Assembly (NCBI RefSeq): GCF_003350475.1
Contig: NZ_QQAV01000001.1
Coordinates: 860,836 to 924,835 of the forward strand
Direction: 5' to 3'
Origin: Pseudacidovorax intermedius
GTDB lineage: Bacteria > Pseudomonadota > Gammaproteobacteria > Burkholderiales > Burkholderiaceae_C
DNA: 64,000 nucleotides
Below, one piece after another: positions 25,495 to 33,974 of this stretch; position 1 is the stretch's first letter; the number at the start of each line of letters is the position of its first letter. The notes below the pieces were generated by a model, which ran no database searches, was not told where the DNA came from, and saw only the letters and a list, made by a program, of their open reading frames with translations. The position numbers were made by a program, and so were the translations under genes.

Positions 25495-27561
25495 ATGAAT
25501 CCGAACTTGTCCTGGCGCCGCCGGCGCAGTCCCGAAGCCTGCGGCTGCGGCCTGTGGGCGTTCACGGCGCTGATGGCGCTGGCCGCCTTTGCGTTGCTGG
25601 TGTGTCGGCCTGTCCTTGCACAGGAAGCTGGCAACGATGCCACCGCGAGTCCCTATCTGGTGGTGCAAAGCGACACCCCCGGCACCGACCGCCTGCCCCT
25701 CAAGCGCACCGACGTCGACGTGCGCATCGCCGGTGTCATCGCCGACGTGCGGGTGACGCAGACCTACCGCAACGAAGGCGAGCGCACGCTGGAGGCGCGC
25801 TATGTCTTTCCCGGCTCAACGCGCGCCGCCGTGGGCGGCATGAACGTGCGCATCGCCGACCGGCTGATCACGGCGCAGATCCGCGAGAAACAGCAGGCGC
25901 GGCTGGAGTACCAGGAAGCGAAGCAGGCCGGCCAGACGGCCGCGCTGCTCGAGGCCGAACGGCCCAACGTCTTCCAGATGAATGTGGCCAACATCCGGCC
26001 CGGCGACGAGGTGCGGGTGGAACTGCGCTACAGCGAGCTGCTGCTGCCGCAGTCGGGCCGCTACCAGTTCGTCTACCCCACCGTGGTGGGCCCGCGCTAT
26101 GTGGGCACCGGTGGTGGCGGGGGACAGTGGAGCGCGCAGCCCACGCTGCCCGCCGGCACGGCCAGTGCCGCAGCCTTCTCGCTCAGGCTGAGCCTCGATG
26201 CGCCGCTGGCGCTGGCGGACATCCGCTCGTCCAGCCACGCGCTGGCCCTCCAACCCGGGCGCGACGACCGGCATGCCGCCCTCACCTTGCGCGAGGATGG
26301 CCGGCCGCTGGCCAACCGCGACTTCGTGCTCGACTTCGCCCTCGCCGGCGAGCGCATCCAGTCGGGCCTGATGCTCTATCCGGGCAGCGGGCCGGATGCG
26401 GAGAACTTCTTCCTCGCCATGGTCGAGCCGCCGCGCGCCGTGGCCGCCGAGCGCATCGTGCCGCGCGACTACCTCTTCGTGGTGGACATCTCCGGCTCCA
26501 TGCACGGCTTTCCGCTGGACACGGCGCGTGCCCTGTTGTCCCGCCTGATCGGCGGTCTGCGGCCCAGCGACACCTTCAACGTGATGCTCTTCGCCGGCAG
26601 CAACCGCATGCTGTCGCCCAGGCCGGTGCCGGCGACACGGCCCAACATCGAGCGGGCGCTCAGGACGCTCACCGACATCCAGGGCGGCGGCAGCACCGAA
26701 CTGATCCCGGCCTTGCGCCAGGCCTATGCCCAGCCCAAGGCCGAGGGCGTCTCGCGCAGCATCGTGGTGGTGACCGATGGCTATGTCACCGTGGAGCGCG
26801 AGTCCTTCGCGCTGGTGCGCGAGCACCTGGACCAGGCCAACCTGTTCGCCTTCGGCATCGGCTCCTCGGTCAACCGGCACCTGATCGAGGGCCTGGCCCG
26901 GGCGGGCCGTGGCGAGCCCTTCGTCATCACCGACGAACGGCAGGCGCCCGAGCAGGCGGCACGCTTCCGTCGCATGGTGGAGTCGCCCGTGCTCACCGGC
27001 CTGAAGGCGCGCTTCGACGGCCTGGCGGTGTACGACGTGGAACCGGCGCGGCTGCCCGACGTGCTGGGCGAGCGGCCCGTGGTGCTGTTCGGCAAGTGGC
27101 GCGGCACGCCGCAGGGCCAACTGGTGGTCGAAGGCCGCAGCGCCGAAGGCCCGTGGCGCCAGGTGCTGCCGGTGAGCGACGACAGCCTCGCCCCGCAGGC
27201 CACGGCCCTGCGCGCCCTGTGGGCCCGTGACCGCATCGCGGCATTGGATGACCAGGAGGGCCTGGAAGGCAGCGGCCAGCAGCGCGTGGCCATCACCGCG
27301 CTGGGGCTCAAGTACAGCCTGCTCACGGCCTACACCAGCTTCATCGCCGTCGACCAGGTGGTGCGCGGCACGGGCGATGCGGGCACGACGGTCGACCAGC
27401 CGCAGCCGCTGCCCGAGGGCGTGAGCGAACTCGCGCTGGGCATGCCGGTGCCCGCCACGCCCGAGCCGGAGACGCTGGGCGCCGTGGCCGTGGCGCTGGG
27501 CATGCTCGCCATGCTGCGCCGCCGGCTGCGTCGGCACGACGCGCGGCGGCTGACGGCCTGA
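25495..27561 (+). CDS. Secreted VIT/VWA-domain protein with PEP-CTERM-like tail
   Basis: A 688-residue exported protein. A signal peptide precedes QEAGNDA. A VIT domain lies at about residues 50-180 (TYRNEGERTLEARYVFPG). A von Willebrand A domain from about residue 320 has the MIDAS motif VDISGSMHG. The C-terminus starting at residue 655 is TPEPETLG, a hydrophobic stretch, then RRRLRR. This is the Pro-Glu-Pro / transmembrane / basic layout of an exosortase substrate. An exosortase gene begins 17 bases downstream. It is probably cut after translocation and anchored or released at the surface. Confidence 0.88.
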   Translation: MNPNLSWRRRRSPEACGCGLWAFTALMALAAFALLVCRPVLAQEAGNDATASPYLVVQSDTPGTDRLPLKRTDVDVRIAGVIADVRVTQTYRNEGERTLEARYVFPGSTRAAVGGMNVRIADRLITAQIREKQQARLEYQEAKQAGQTAALLEAERPNVFQMNVANIRPGDEVRVELRYSELLLPQSGRYQFVYPTVVGPRYVGTGGGGGQWSAQPTLPAGTASAAAFSLRLSLDAPLALADIRSSSHALALQPGRDDRHAALTLREDGRPLANRDFVLDFALAGERIQSGLMLYPGSGPDAENFFLAMVEPPRAVAAERIVPRDYLFVVDISGSMHGFPLDTARALLSRLIGGLRPSDTFNVMLFAGSNRMLSPRPVPATRPNIERALRTLTDIQGGGSTELIPALRQAYAQPKAEGVSRSIVVVTDGYVTVERESFALVREHLDQANLFAFGIGSSVNRHLIEGLARAGRGEPFVITDERQAPEQAARFRRMVESPVLTGLKARFDGLAVYDVEPARLPDVLGERPVVLFGKWRGTPQGQLVVEGRSAEGPWRQVLPVSDDSLAPQATALRALWARDRIAALDDQEGLEGSGQQRVAITALGLKYSLLTAYTSFIAVDQVVRGTGDAGTTVDQPQPLPEGVSELALGMPVPATPEPETLGAVAVALGMLAMLRRRLRRHDARRLTA

Positions 27562-27578
27562 CAGGGGGAGCAACGCCA

Positions 27579-28463
27579 ATGAACCTCGTCGATTGGGCCA
27601 GCCGCCATCCCCGCAGCCTGGAGGCGGCGATCCGTCTCGACCGCCTGCCGCCCGTGCTGTGGCTGCTGGCGACCGCCCTGGTGCTCTGGCCCACCTGGGG
27701 CTGGATGGGCGCCCGCATGCTGGACCGTTCGGACGACCCGCTGGGCCTGCTGGCGCTCGCTGCGCTGGGCCTGTTCGCCTGGCAGGGTCGGCGGTCGCTG
27801 CGCGCCTCGCCGCGGCTGGGGCTGCTGTCCGTGGCTGCGCTTGGCGTGCTGGCCTCTTCGCTGCTGCGGGCCGGCGGTGCGCTGCCGCCGCTGGCCACCG
27901 GCCTGCTGGCCGTGCTGGCCCTGGCCTGCGTGCTGCTCGCCTTCCTGCCGCATGGGCAGCCTGCCCTGCCGGTATTGGGCCTGGCGGTGCTCGCCCTGCC
28001 CCTGCTGTCTTCGCTGCAGTTCTATGCGGGCTACCCGCTGCGGCTGGTCACGGCCGAGGCGGCGCGCTGGCTGCTGGCGCCGTTCTTCGTCGTCGAGCGT
28101 GCCGGCAGCAGCCTGTGGATCGACGGCCGGCTGGTGATCGTCGACGCACCCTGCTCCGGCGTGCAGATGGTGTGGATGGGCTACTTCACCGCCTGCGGGG
28201 TGGCGCTGTTCATGACGCGGATGGACGACCGCGCCTTCCTGCGCCGGCTTCCCGTCGTGGGCCTGGTGGTGCTCGGCGGCAATGTGCTGCGCAATGCACT
28301 GCTGGTGGGCCTGGAGGGCGCCGGCCATGCGCTGGGGCCGCTGCTGCACCAGGCGCTGGGGCTGGCGCTGCTCGCCGTGGTGTGCGGTGCCATCGGGCGG
28401 CGCATGCTGCGCGCGGCACCGCAGGGCCTGGCCCTCGGAGAGGATCGCCATGCGCTGGCCTGA
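27579..28463 (+). CDS. Exosortase-family transpeptidase
   Basis: A 294-residue multi-membrane-segment protein of the exosortase/archaeosortase family, which cleaves PEP-CTERM-like tails. Candidate catalytic residues are Cys192 in DAPCSGVQMVWMGYFTACG, Arg238 in GGNVLRNALLVGLE and His250 in GAGHALG, in the order and spacing expected. It is separate from, and overlaps by 14 bases, an EpsI-like gene. The neighbouring VIT/VWA protein looks like its dedicated target. The exact Xrt subtype cannot be fixed from sequence alone. Confidence 0.87.
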   Translation: MNLVDWASRHPRSLEAAIRLDRLPPVLWLLATALVLWPTWGWMGARMLDRSDDPLGLLALAALGLFAWQGRRSLRASPRLGLLSVAALGVLASSLLRAGGALPPLATGLLAVLALACVLLAFLPHGQPALPVLGLAVLALPLLSSLQFYAGYPLRLVTAEAARWLLAPFFVVERAGSSLWIDGRLVIVDAPCSGVQMVWMGYFTACGVALFMTRMDDRAFLRRLPVVGLVVLGGNVLRNALLVGLEGAGHALGPLLHQALGLALLAVVCGAIGRRMLRAAPQGLALGEDRHALA

Positions 28464-29028
28464 TGTCTTCGCGCCTTCGCCCTGGCGCAACCACTTCGCG
28501 CACCGGGTGCTGCACAAGCTGGCGTTCGCGCTCGTGCTGGTGGTGAGCCTGGGGGCCAGCCTCTGGCCACTGGCCCAGGACGGTGTCGTGCCGTCGCCGT
28601 CCCATGCCGCCTCGCCCGAATGGCCCGCCACCTGGGACGGCGTGCCGTTGAGGCCGCAGGCGCTGGGCGAGGTGGAGGCCCGCTTCGCCCGCCACTTTCC
28701 CGGCCACATCGCCCGCTTCACCGACGGCCGGCAGGTGCTGGTGATGCGGCAGGTCGAGCGTCCCACGCGCCTGCTGCATCCGGCCGAGGACTGCTGGCGC
28801 GCGCTGGGCTACCGCATCCTCCAGGCCCGGCTCGAACACGATGCGCGCGGCCGGCTGTGGCGCTGCTTCCACGCCGAGCGCGCGGGGCGCAGCGCCCAGC
28901 GCGTGTGCGAGCGCATCGAGGATGCCGCGGGCCGTTCTTTCACCGACACTTCCGCCTGGTACTGGGCCAGCTGGCGCACGAGCGCCGCCGGTCCCTGGAC
29001 GGCGGTGACCGTGGTCTCGCCGCCATGA
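28450..29028 (+). CDS. EpsI-like exosortase accessory protein (DUF3485-like)
   Basis: A 192-residue protein with one N-terminal membrane segment (LAFALVLVVSLGASLWPLA) and a periplasmic domain containing RLLHPAEDCWRALGYRILQA. This recalls the HxPxxCxxGxGW core of EpsI proteins that accompany exosortases. A second half with WRCFHAER and WYWASWRT follows. In many exosortases this domain is fused to the C-terminus; here it is a separate gene overlapping the exosortase end by 14 bases. Its biochemical role is not established. Confidence 0.68.
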   Translation: MRWPDVFAPSPWRNHFAHRVLHKLAFALVLVVSLGASLWPLAQDGVVPSPSHAASPEWPATWDGVPLRPQALGEVEARFARHFPGHIARFTDGRQVLVMRQVERPTRLLHPAEDCWRALGYRILQARLEHDARGRLWRCFHAERAGRSAQRVCERIEDAAGRSFTDTSAWYWASWRTSAAGPWTAVTVVSPP

Positions 29029-29055
29029 ACGACACGACAGACAACGGGACGCGAT

Positions 29056-30336
29056 GTGAACAAGGGGCTGCGTTTGCTGCTGTGGGGCCTGCTGGCCCTG
29101 CTGCTGACGGCAGCGGTGGCGGCCGTGGCGGTGGTGCGCATCGCGCTCGCGCCGGCCAAGGACGAATGGGCGGTGGACTGGCGCGTCGGTCCCTTCACGG
29201 TGCCGGTGGGCGTGCCGACGGTGCTGCGGCTGGCCACCTCGTCCTGGATCGCGCCGCGACTGGACGGCCGCCGGCTGCAGACGACCCAGGGCCCCATCGA
29301 CCTGCACTGGGACGCGCCACGTACGCAACTCGCCCTGCGCTGCGCGCCCTGTCGCCTCGGGCTCGCGGCGATGGGCTCGCAGCCGCTTCAGCTGACCGAG
29401 CTGCGCCTGACCGCACGGCGCGACGTGGATGTGCTGCGCGGCGAGCTCGACGCGGTGCCAGCCAGCGCGAGTACCGAAAGCCTGCATGGCCGCTGGCAGG
29501 GCCGGCTCACGCAGCGTGACCTGCACATCGACGCCAGCTTCGACGAAGCGCCCATCGCCCGCTGGTATGCCGTGCTGGCCACGGGCCTGCCCGAGCTGGA
29601 GCGCGCCCGCATCGGCGGCACGGCGTCGGGCCGCCTGCAGGTGCAGCTGCCCTCGGGCACGCTGGGGCTGCAGCCGCGCATCAGCGGCTTCACCGTGGAG
29701 GGCCTGGGCACCGAGGCGCTGCTGAATGCGCGCAGCCAGTGCGGACCGTCCGCGCAACTCAAGGCCGACAGCTGGCTCGCCCGCGCCGTCATCGCGGCGG
29801 AGGACCAGCGCTTCTTCCAGCATCCCGGCTTCGACCTGATCGAGCTGCAGGCCGCCTTCGACCGCAACCAGCACAAGGGTGCGGTCGAGCGCGGCGGCAG
29901 CACGCTCACCCAGCAACTGGCCAAGGTGCTGGTGACCGGCAGCGAGCGCAGCCTGCAGCGCAAGCTGCGCGAATTGCTCTACGCGGTGGACATGGAGCAG
30001 CAGCTGGGCAAGGCGCGCATCCTGCAGCTGTACCTGGACCATGCGCCCTGGGGCCGGGTCTGCGGCGCCGAGGCGGCAGCGCGCTTCTATTTCGGCCGCC
30101 CGGCGGCGCGGCTGGAGCCGGCCCAGGCGGTCTGGCTGGCGGCCATGCTGCACGCGCCCAGCGCCGCTGCCGAGCGCTGGCAGCGTGAGGGCAGCCTGGA
30201 CCCGCAGCGCGTGCAGTGGGTGGCCGAGGGCATCCGCGGCATCAGCCGCGGCCAGCGCGAGGCCCTGCTGCGCAACGTGACGCAGGCGCGCTACCCCTGG
30301 CCGGGCAACCTGCCGCCCTCCCCGCCCGCGCGCTGA
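29056..30336 (+). CDS. Monofunctional peptidoglycan transglycosylase (GT51) with N-terminal extension
   Basis: A 426-residue membrane-anchored glycosyltransferase without a transpeptidase domain. A membrane segment is at about residues 5-27. About 200 residues of unassigned, beta-rich sequence precede the GT51 core: AAEDQRFFQHPGFD (catalytic Glu), RGGSTLTQQLAKVLV and LQLYLDHAPWGRVCGAEAAA. MtgA is normally near 240 residues, so the extension is notable. The start is GTG. The gene follows the EpsI-like gene by 27 bases and probably belongs to the same operon. Confidence 0.87.
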   Translation: MNKGLRLLLWGLLALLLTAAVAAVAVVRIALAPAKDEWAVDWRVGPFTVPVGVPTVLRLATSSWIAPRLDGRRLQTTQGPIDLHWDAPRTQLALRCAPCRLGLAAMGSQPLQLTELRLTARRDVDVLRGELDAVPASASTESLHGRWQGRLTQRDLHIDASFDEAPIARWYAVLATGLPELERARIGGTASGRLQVQLPSGTLGLQPRISGFTVEGLGTEALLNARSQCGPSAQLKADSWLARAVIAAEDQRFFQHPGFDLIELQAAFDRNQHKGAVERGGSTLTQQLAKVLVTGSERSLQRKLRELLYAVDMEQQLGKARILQLYLDHAPWGRVCGAEAAARFYFGRPAARLEPAQAVWLAAMLHAPSAAAERWQREGSLDPQRVQWVAEGIRGISRGQREALLRNVTQARYPWPGNLPPSPPAR

Positions 30337-30571
30337 ATGCCACGGCTGGGGGCCGCCCCCCGCGCCAAGCGCGGCGACGTAGGAACAATCCCACAGGCTG
30401 CCTGGCCTTATTGTTTCCTGATCGTGAACAGCACGTTCGGCAACGACCAGGGTTTTCCCTAGCTCAACGGTCCACAATTCATCTCACGGGCCAGCGATTG
30501 AACGCAGACCCGAAGCCGGTGGGGCAGGTGCCCCGCCCGCTCTGTTCAACGCTCTGCTTAGGAGAAAAATC

Positions 30572-30925
30572 ATGACCAAGACCTCGAAGATCATCGCCCT
30601 TGCCGCTCTTTCGTTCGCCGCTGTTGCCGGCGCCAGCGCCGAGGAATACCAAGGCGTCATCGCCCCCGTGTCGGCCTTCAGCCGCGCCGAAGTGAACGCC
30701 CAGGCTGTGCAGGCCGCTCGCGCCGAGCAGAACCTGGAATACGTCGGCCAGCAGGTCGCCGTGGCCCCGGCCGCGCCCCGCAGCCGTGCCGCCGTGCAGG
30801 CCGAAGCCGTCGCCGCTGCCCACAGCCCGACCTGGAACCTGGACTCCAAGGCCTTCGTGAACAGCACCATCCCGGCCCAGTACACCCAGGGCAGCCTGTC
30901 CGTCTACCGCAAGGCCGGCCTGTAA
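30572..30925 (+). CDS. Small secreted protein with an internal repeat, unknown function
   Basis: A 117-residue precursor with a clear signal peptide ending ASAEE. Two related segments, SRAEVNAQAVQAARA and SRAAVQAEAVAAAHS, suggest an internal duplication of a short helical unit of the DUF4148-like type common in Burkholderiales. A strong AGGAGA ribosome-binding site precedes the ATG. The 235 bases upstream hold no gene. The gene is monocistronic and followed by a structured region and terminator. No function can be named. Confidence 0.8.
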   Translation: MTKTSKIIALAALSFAAVAGASAEEYQGVIAPVSAFSRAEVNAQAVQAARAEQNLEYVGQQVAVAPAAPRSRAAVQAEAVAAAHSPTWNLDSKAFVNSTIPAQYTQGSLSVYRKAGL

Positions 30926-31245
30926 TCAGGCCGCCACGCCACGCCGCGCGATTCCCGAGGGATCGGCAGCGCGTGGCGATCCCCCGGCAGAACGGGATGG
31001 AGGCGGACCGGGCCTGACACCGGGTTCGTCTTCGTCCCCTCAGGCGGGCACCGCCTGTGAAAGAGGTCCGGGATGGGGCCTGGGAGGCGCCTGACTGCAG
31101 CCGGCACGTGCAAGCGTGCCGGCTTTTTCGGTGTGGGCGAGGCCTCGGTGAGCAGCCGGCAGGGCCGGCGGCAGGAAGCGGCAGGCGCGGGGCGCACGAC
31201 AATGCCGCCCGACCCCTTTCCTCCCCTCCTTCTCACGGCACCCTC
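30926..31245. other. Structured intergenic region upstream of proC
   Basis: This 320-base stretch has no gene. It is rich in potential stems, including CCACGC/GCGTGG around 30935-30978 and AGGCGG/CCGCCT around 31000-31062, and ends in a strong terminator at 31099-31128. It may be a long 3' untranslated region of the secreted-protein gene or a separate small RNA. The last 117 bases must hold the proC promoter. I could not match it to a known RNA family. Confidence 0.4.
31099..31128 (+). terminator. Intrinsic terminator
   Basis: A 10-bp stem AGCCGGCACG / CGTGCCGGCT with a 6-base loop, followed by a T tract. It ends the transcript that covers the secreted-protein gene or a small RNA downstream of it. 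Confidence 0.88.
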
Positions 31246-32061
31246 ATGAAAGTCCTGTTCCTCGGCTACGGCAACATGGGCCGCGCCCTCGGCGAGGCCT
31301 GGCGCGACAGCGGTCGCGTCCAGACCTTGCTGGCCATCGATCCCGCGCCCCTGCCTGAAGGCGCTGCGCCGGTACCCGGTCGGCATGCCAGCGTGCAGTC
31401 GCTGCAATCCTCAGGCGATGCGGCGGGCGGTGTCGACCTGGTGGTCGTGGCCGTCAAGCCGGCCATGGCGGCCGACGCCTTGCGCGCCCTGCCGGCCGAC
31501 TGGCTGGCCCAGGCCGTGGTGGTGAGCGTGGCCGCCGGCGTCACCGTCGCCACGCTCGAGGCCGCCCTGCCCCTGGGCACGCCGGTCATCCGCGTGATGC
31601 CCAACACACCGGCCATGCTGCGCGCCGGCTGCACCGGCCTCTATGCCGCGCCGGGCGTGGACGAAGCTCGGCGCGAGCGGGTCGGCGCCTTGTTCGCCAC
31701 CGTGGGCAGTGCGCACTGGGTGGACCAGGAATCGCAGATCGACCTGGTCACCGCCATCAGCGGCAGCGGCCCCGCCTACTACCACCTGTTCAGCGAGGCG
31801 CTGGCCCAGGCCGGTGTGGCGCTGGGCCTGGCGCCCGAGCTGGCCCGTGCCCTGGCCGCCGACACGGCCTGGGGTGCCGCCGCGCTGCAGCACCAGCCGG
31901 ATGCCGACTTCGCAGCCCTGCGCCGCGCCGTCACCTCGCCCAACGGCACGACGGCGGCGGCCATCGCGGTGTTCGAAGAGGGCGAGGCCCTGCGCGCGCT
32001 GGTGAAGAAAGCGGCCGAGGCCGCCCACCGGCGCGCCGTGGAACTCTCGGCGGGCGGCTGA
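31246..32061 (+). CDS. proC: Pyrroline-5-carboxylate reductase
   Basis: A 271-residue NAD(P)H-dependent enzyme for the last step of proline synthesis. The N-terminal Rossmann fold starts MKVLFLGYGNMGRAL. VMPNTPAMLRAGCTGLYA and the C-terminal signature SGSGPAYYHLFSEAL...TAWGAAALQ...VTSPNGTTAAAI are diagnostic. It is a single gene that converges on a hydrolase gene across a perfect hairpin. Confidence 0.96.
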   Translation: MKVLFLGYGNMGRALGEAWRDSGRVQTLLAIDPAPLPEGAAPVPGRHASVQSLQSSGDAAGGVDLVVVAVKPAMAADALRALPADWLAQAVVVSVAAGVTVATLEAALPLGTPVIRVMPNTPAMLRAGCTGLYAAPGVDEARRERVGALFATVGSAHWVDQESQIDLVTAISGSGPAYYHLFSEALAQAGVALGLAPELARALAADTAWGAAALQHQPDADFAALRRAVTSPNGTTAAAIAVFEEGEALRALVKKAAEAAHRRAVELSAGG

Positions 32062-32109
32062 GCCCGCGTCTGCGCTGCCGCTCGCGGCGCCGGCGCCTGC
32101 TTCCTCAGT

Positions 32110-32139
32110 GGCCTGCGGCCGGCCCACAGGCCGCAGGCC
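32110..32139. terminator. Perfect hairpin between convergent genes
   Basis: An 11-bp perfect stem GGCCTGCGGCC / GGCCGCAGGCC with an 8-base loop between proC and a convergent hydrolase gene. It has no T tract, so intrinsic termination is uncertain, but the position suggests a shared transcription end. Confidence 0.5.
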
Positions 32140-32158
32140 GAACGCAAGCGCTGGAAGT

Positions 32159-32959
32159 TCAGGCCGCGCGCCGCGCCAGGAAGTCCAGCACCGCCGCGTT
32201 GAACGCCCGCGGCTGTTCGAAATAGGCCGAGTGCCCCGCATCGGCCACCACCACCAGTTCGCTGCCGGCCACCCGTTCGTGGAACTCGCGGGCCACGGCC
32301 ACCGGCACGATCGGGTCCTGGTCGCCCACGACGAACAGCGTCGGGCAGTCCAGCGCATCCAGCGCCGTCAGCGGAATCAGCCGCCCCGGCGCCATCAGCC
32401 CCTGCAGCGCCGCGCCCCAGTCGGCGGCGGGAATCGAATGGGCGCTGGGGTTGAAGTGGTTGATCTGCGCGTAGAGCGCGGCCTTTTCCGGCTCATGCTC
32501 CAGGAACCAGCGCCCCAGCGAACGCTGCTCGATGCTCACCGCCTTCTGCGAGAGCTGGCGCGTGGCCAGGATGTCCAGCAGCACCGGATGGTCCACCGCC
32601 ATCGACGTGTCGCAGGCCGCGAAGGCCGCCACCCGCCCGGGATGCGTCAGTGCGAGCTTGAGGCCGATCATGCCGCCCAGCGACTGGCCGACCAACCGCA
32701 CTTGGTCGATGCCCTCCCGGTCGAGGATGGCGATCACGTCGTCCACGAACAGCGCCAGATCGAACTCGGTCAGCGGTGCGGCCGAGCGCCCGAAGCAGCG
32801 GCTGTCCATCGTCAGGCAGCTATACCGGCCGGCGAAGGCCGGCAGCTGCTGCCACCAGGTGGCGGCGTTGGAGCCGGCGCCGTGGCAGAACAGCACGGCC
32901 GGGCCATCGCCCTGGCGTTCGTAGTAGATGGCGCGGCCGTGGGAAGTGACGAAGGGCAT
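32159..32959 (-). CDS. Alpha/beta-fold hydrolase
   Basis: A 266-residue hydrolase. The oxyanion-hole region is LFCHGAGSNAATWW, the nucleophile elbow is GQSLGG, the acid is likely Asp in VVGDQDPIVP, and the catalytic His is in VADAGHSAYFEQP. This pattern fits carboxylesterases and 3-oxoadipate enol-lactonase-like enzymes. It lies 31 bases downstream of a Bug-type binding protein on the same strand, so it may act on the compound that protein binds. The exact substrate is unknown. Confidence 0.87.
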   Translation of the reverse strand: MPFVTSHGRAIYYERQGDGPAVLFCHGAGSNAATWWQQLPAFAGRYSCLTMDSRCFGRSAAPLTEFDLALFVDDVIAILDREGIDQVRLVGQSLGGMIGLKLALTHPGRVAAFAACDTSMAVDHPVLLDILATRQLSQKAVSIEQRSLGRWFLEHEPEKAALYAQINHFNPSAHSIPAADWGAALQGLMAPGRLIPLTALDALDCPTLFVVGDQDPIVPVAVAREFHERVAGSELVVVADAGHSAYFEQPRAFNAAVLDFLARRAA

Positions 32960-32990
32960 GGTGGTCGGACGGGAAGGAAGGGGAAGGACC

Positions 32991-33974
32991 TCAGTTGGCC
33001 TTGAGGTGGAGGCTGCGCACCAGCTGGCCCCAGCGCTCGGTGTCGCTGCGCACCAGCTGGGTGTACTGCTCTGGCGTTGTGGACAGCACCGCCATGCCCT
33101 CGAACTCGAGCTGCCTGCGCGTGGCCGGATCGGCCAGGGCGGCCATGAGCGCCTCATGCAGCCGCCGCACGACGGGCGCGGGCGTGCCCTTGGGGGCCGA
33201 GAGCCCGATCCAGGCGCTGACCGTGAGCTGTGGATAACCCAGCTCGGCAAAGGTGGGCACCTGCGGGGCCAACGGGCTGCGCTGCGCGCTGGAGACCGCC
33301 AGCACCTTGAGCTTGCCTGCCTGCACCGGGGCCAGTGCGCTGTTGGAGGGGATCACGATCAGCGGCACCACGCCGGCCAGCACGTCCTGCAGCGCGGGTG
33401 CGCCGCCCTTGTAGGGCACATGCGTCAGCTTCACGCCGGTGGCCCGCTGCAGCTGTTCCATCACCAGGTGGCCGGTGCTGCCCGCGCCCGAGCTGGCGTA
33501 GTCGAACTTGCCGGGCGCGCGCCTGGCCTGCTGGACGAAGTCGTTGAAGTCCTTGAAGCCGGCGTCGGGCCGCGCCACCAGCCATTGGGCGCCCTCGCCG
33601 ATGCTGCCGATGTGCTCGAAGTCCCGCACGATGTCGAAGCCGATGCCGTCGTACATGGACTGGGCGATGGCGTTGAGCGAGCCGGTGGCCACCAGCGTGT
33701 AGCCGTCGGGTGGCGCCGAAGCCGCCATCTGCGTGCCGACGATGTTGCCGGCGCTGGCCTTGTTGTCGATCACCACCGGCTGCTTCAGGGTCTGGCCCAT
33801 GTGCTGGGCCAGCGGCCGGATGGTGCGGTCGTAGGGGCCGCCGGCCGGGGCCGGCACGATGATGCGGATGGGGCGGCTGGGCCAGTCGGCGCTGCCCTGG
33901 GCGTGCGCCCTGGTGGCCGTGGCGAGCAGGGCGCCCAGGGCGGCGAGCGCGCGTCGGCGGTCGGGGGAATGCAT
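32991..33974 (-). CDS. Bug-family (TctC) tripartite tricarboxylate transporter binding protein
   Basis: A 327-residue periplasmic solute-binding protein. A signal peptide (RRRALAALGALLATATRAHA) is followed by the Bug signature WPSRPIRIIVPAPAGGPYD and later YKGGAPALQDVLAG. These proteins bind carboxylates; no TctA/TctB membrane genes are adjacent, as is usual for the expanded Bug families of Burkholderiales. The ATG at 33974 follows AGGAGAC. It is divergent from a LysR gene and followed by a hydrolase. Confidence 0.93.
   Translation of the reverse strand: MHSPDRRRALAALGALLATATRAHAQGSADWPSRPIRIIVPAPAGGPYDRTIRPLAQHMGQTLKQPVVIDNKASAGNIVGTQMAASAPPDGYTLVATGSLNAIAQSMYDGIGFDIVRDFEHIGSIGEGAQWLVARPDAGFKDFNDFVQQARRAPGKFDYASSGAGSTGHLVMEQLQRATGVKLTHVPYKGGAPALQDVLAGVVPLIVIPSNSALAPVQAGKLKVLAVSSAQRSPLAPQVPTFAELGYPQLTVSAWIGLSAPKGTPAPVVRRLHEALMAALADPATRRQLEFEGMAVLSTTPEQYTQLVRSDTERWGQLVRSLHLKAN

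Noticed and set aside
30926-31130. 6S, SRP or riboswitch RNA upstream of proC
   Set aside because: I could not find the conserved elements of any of these families, so it is reported only as an unassigned structured region.
33230-33238. Perfect DnaA box (TGTGGATAA on the plus strand) inside the Bug-family gene
   Set aside because: It is isolated, lies in coding sequence, and has no AT-rich stretch, GC cluster or second box nearby. One such match by chance is plausible.
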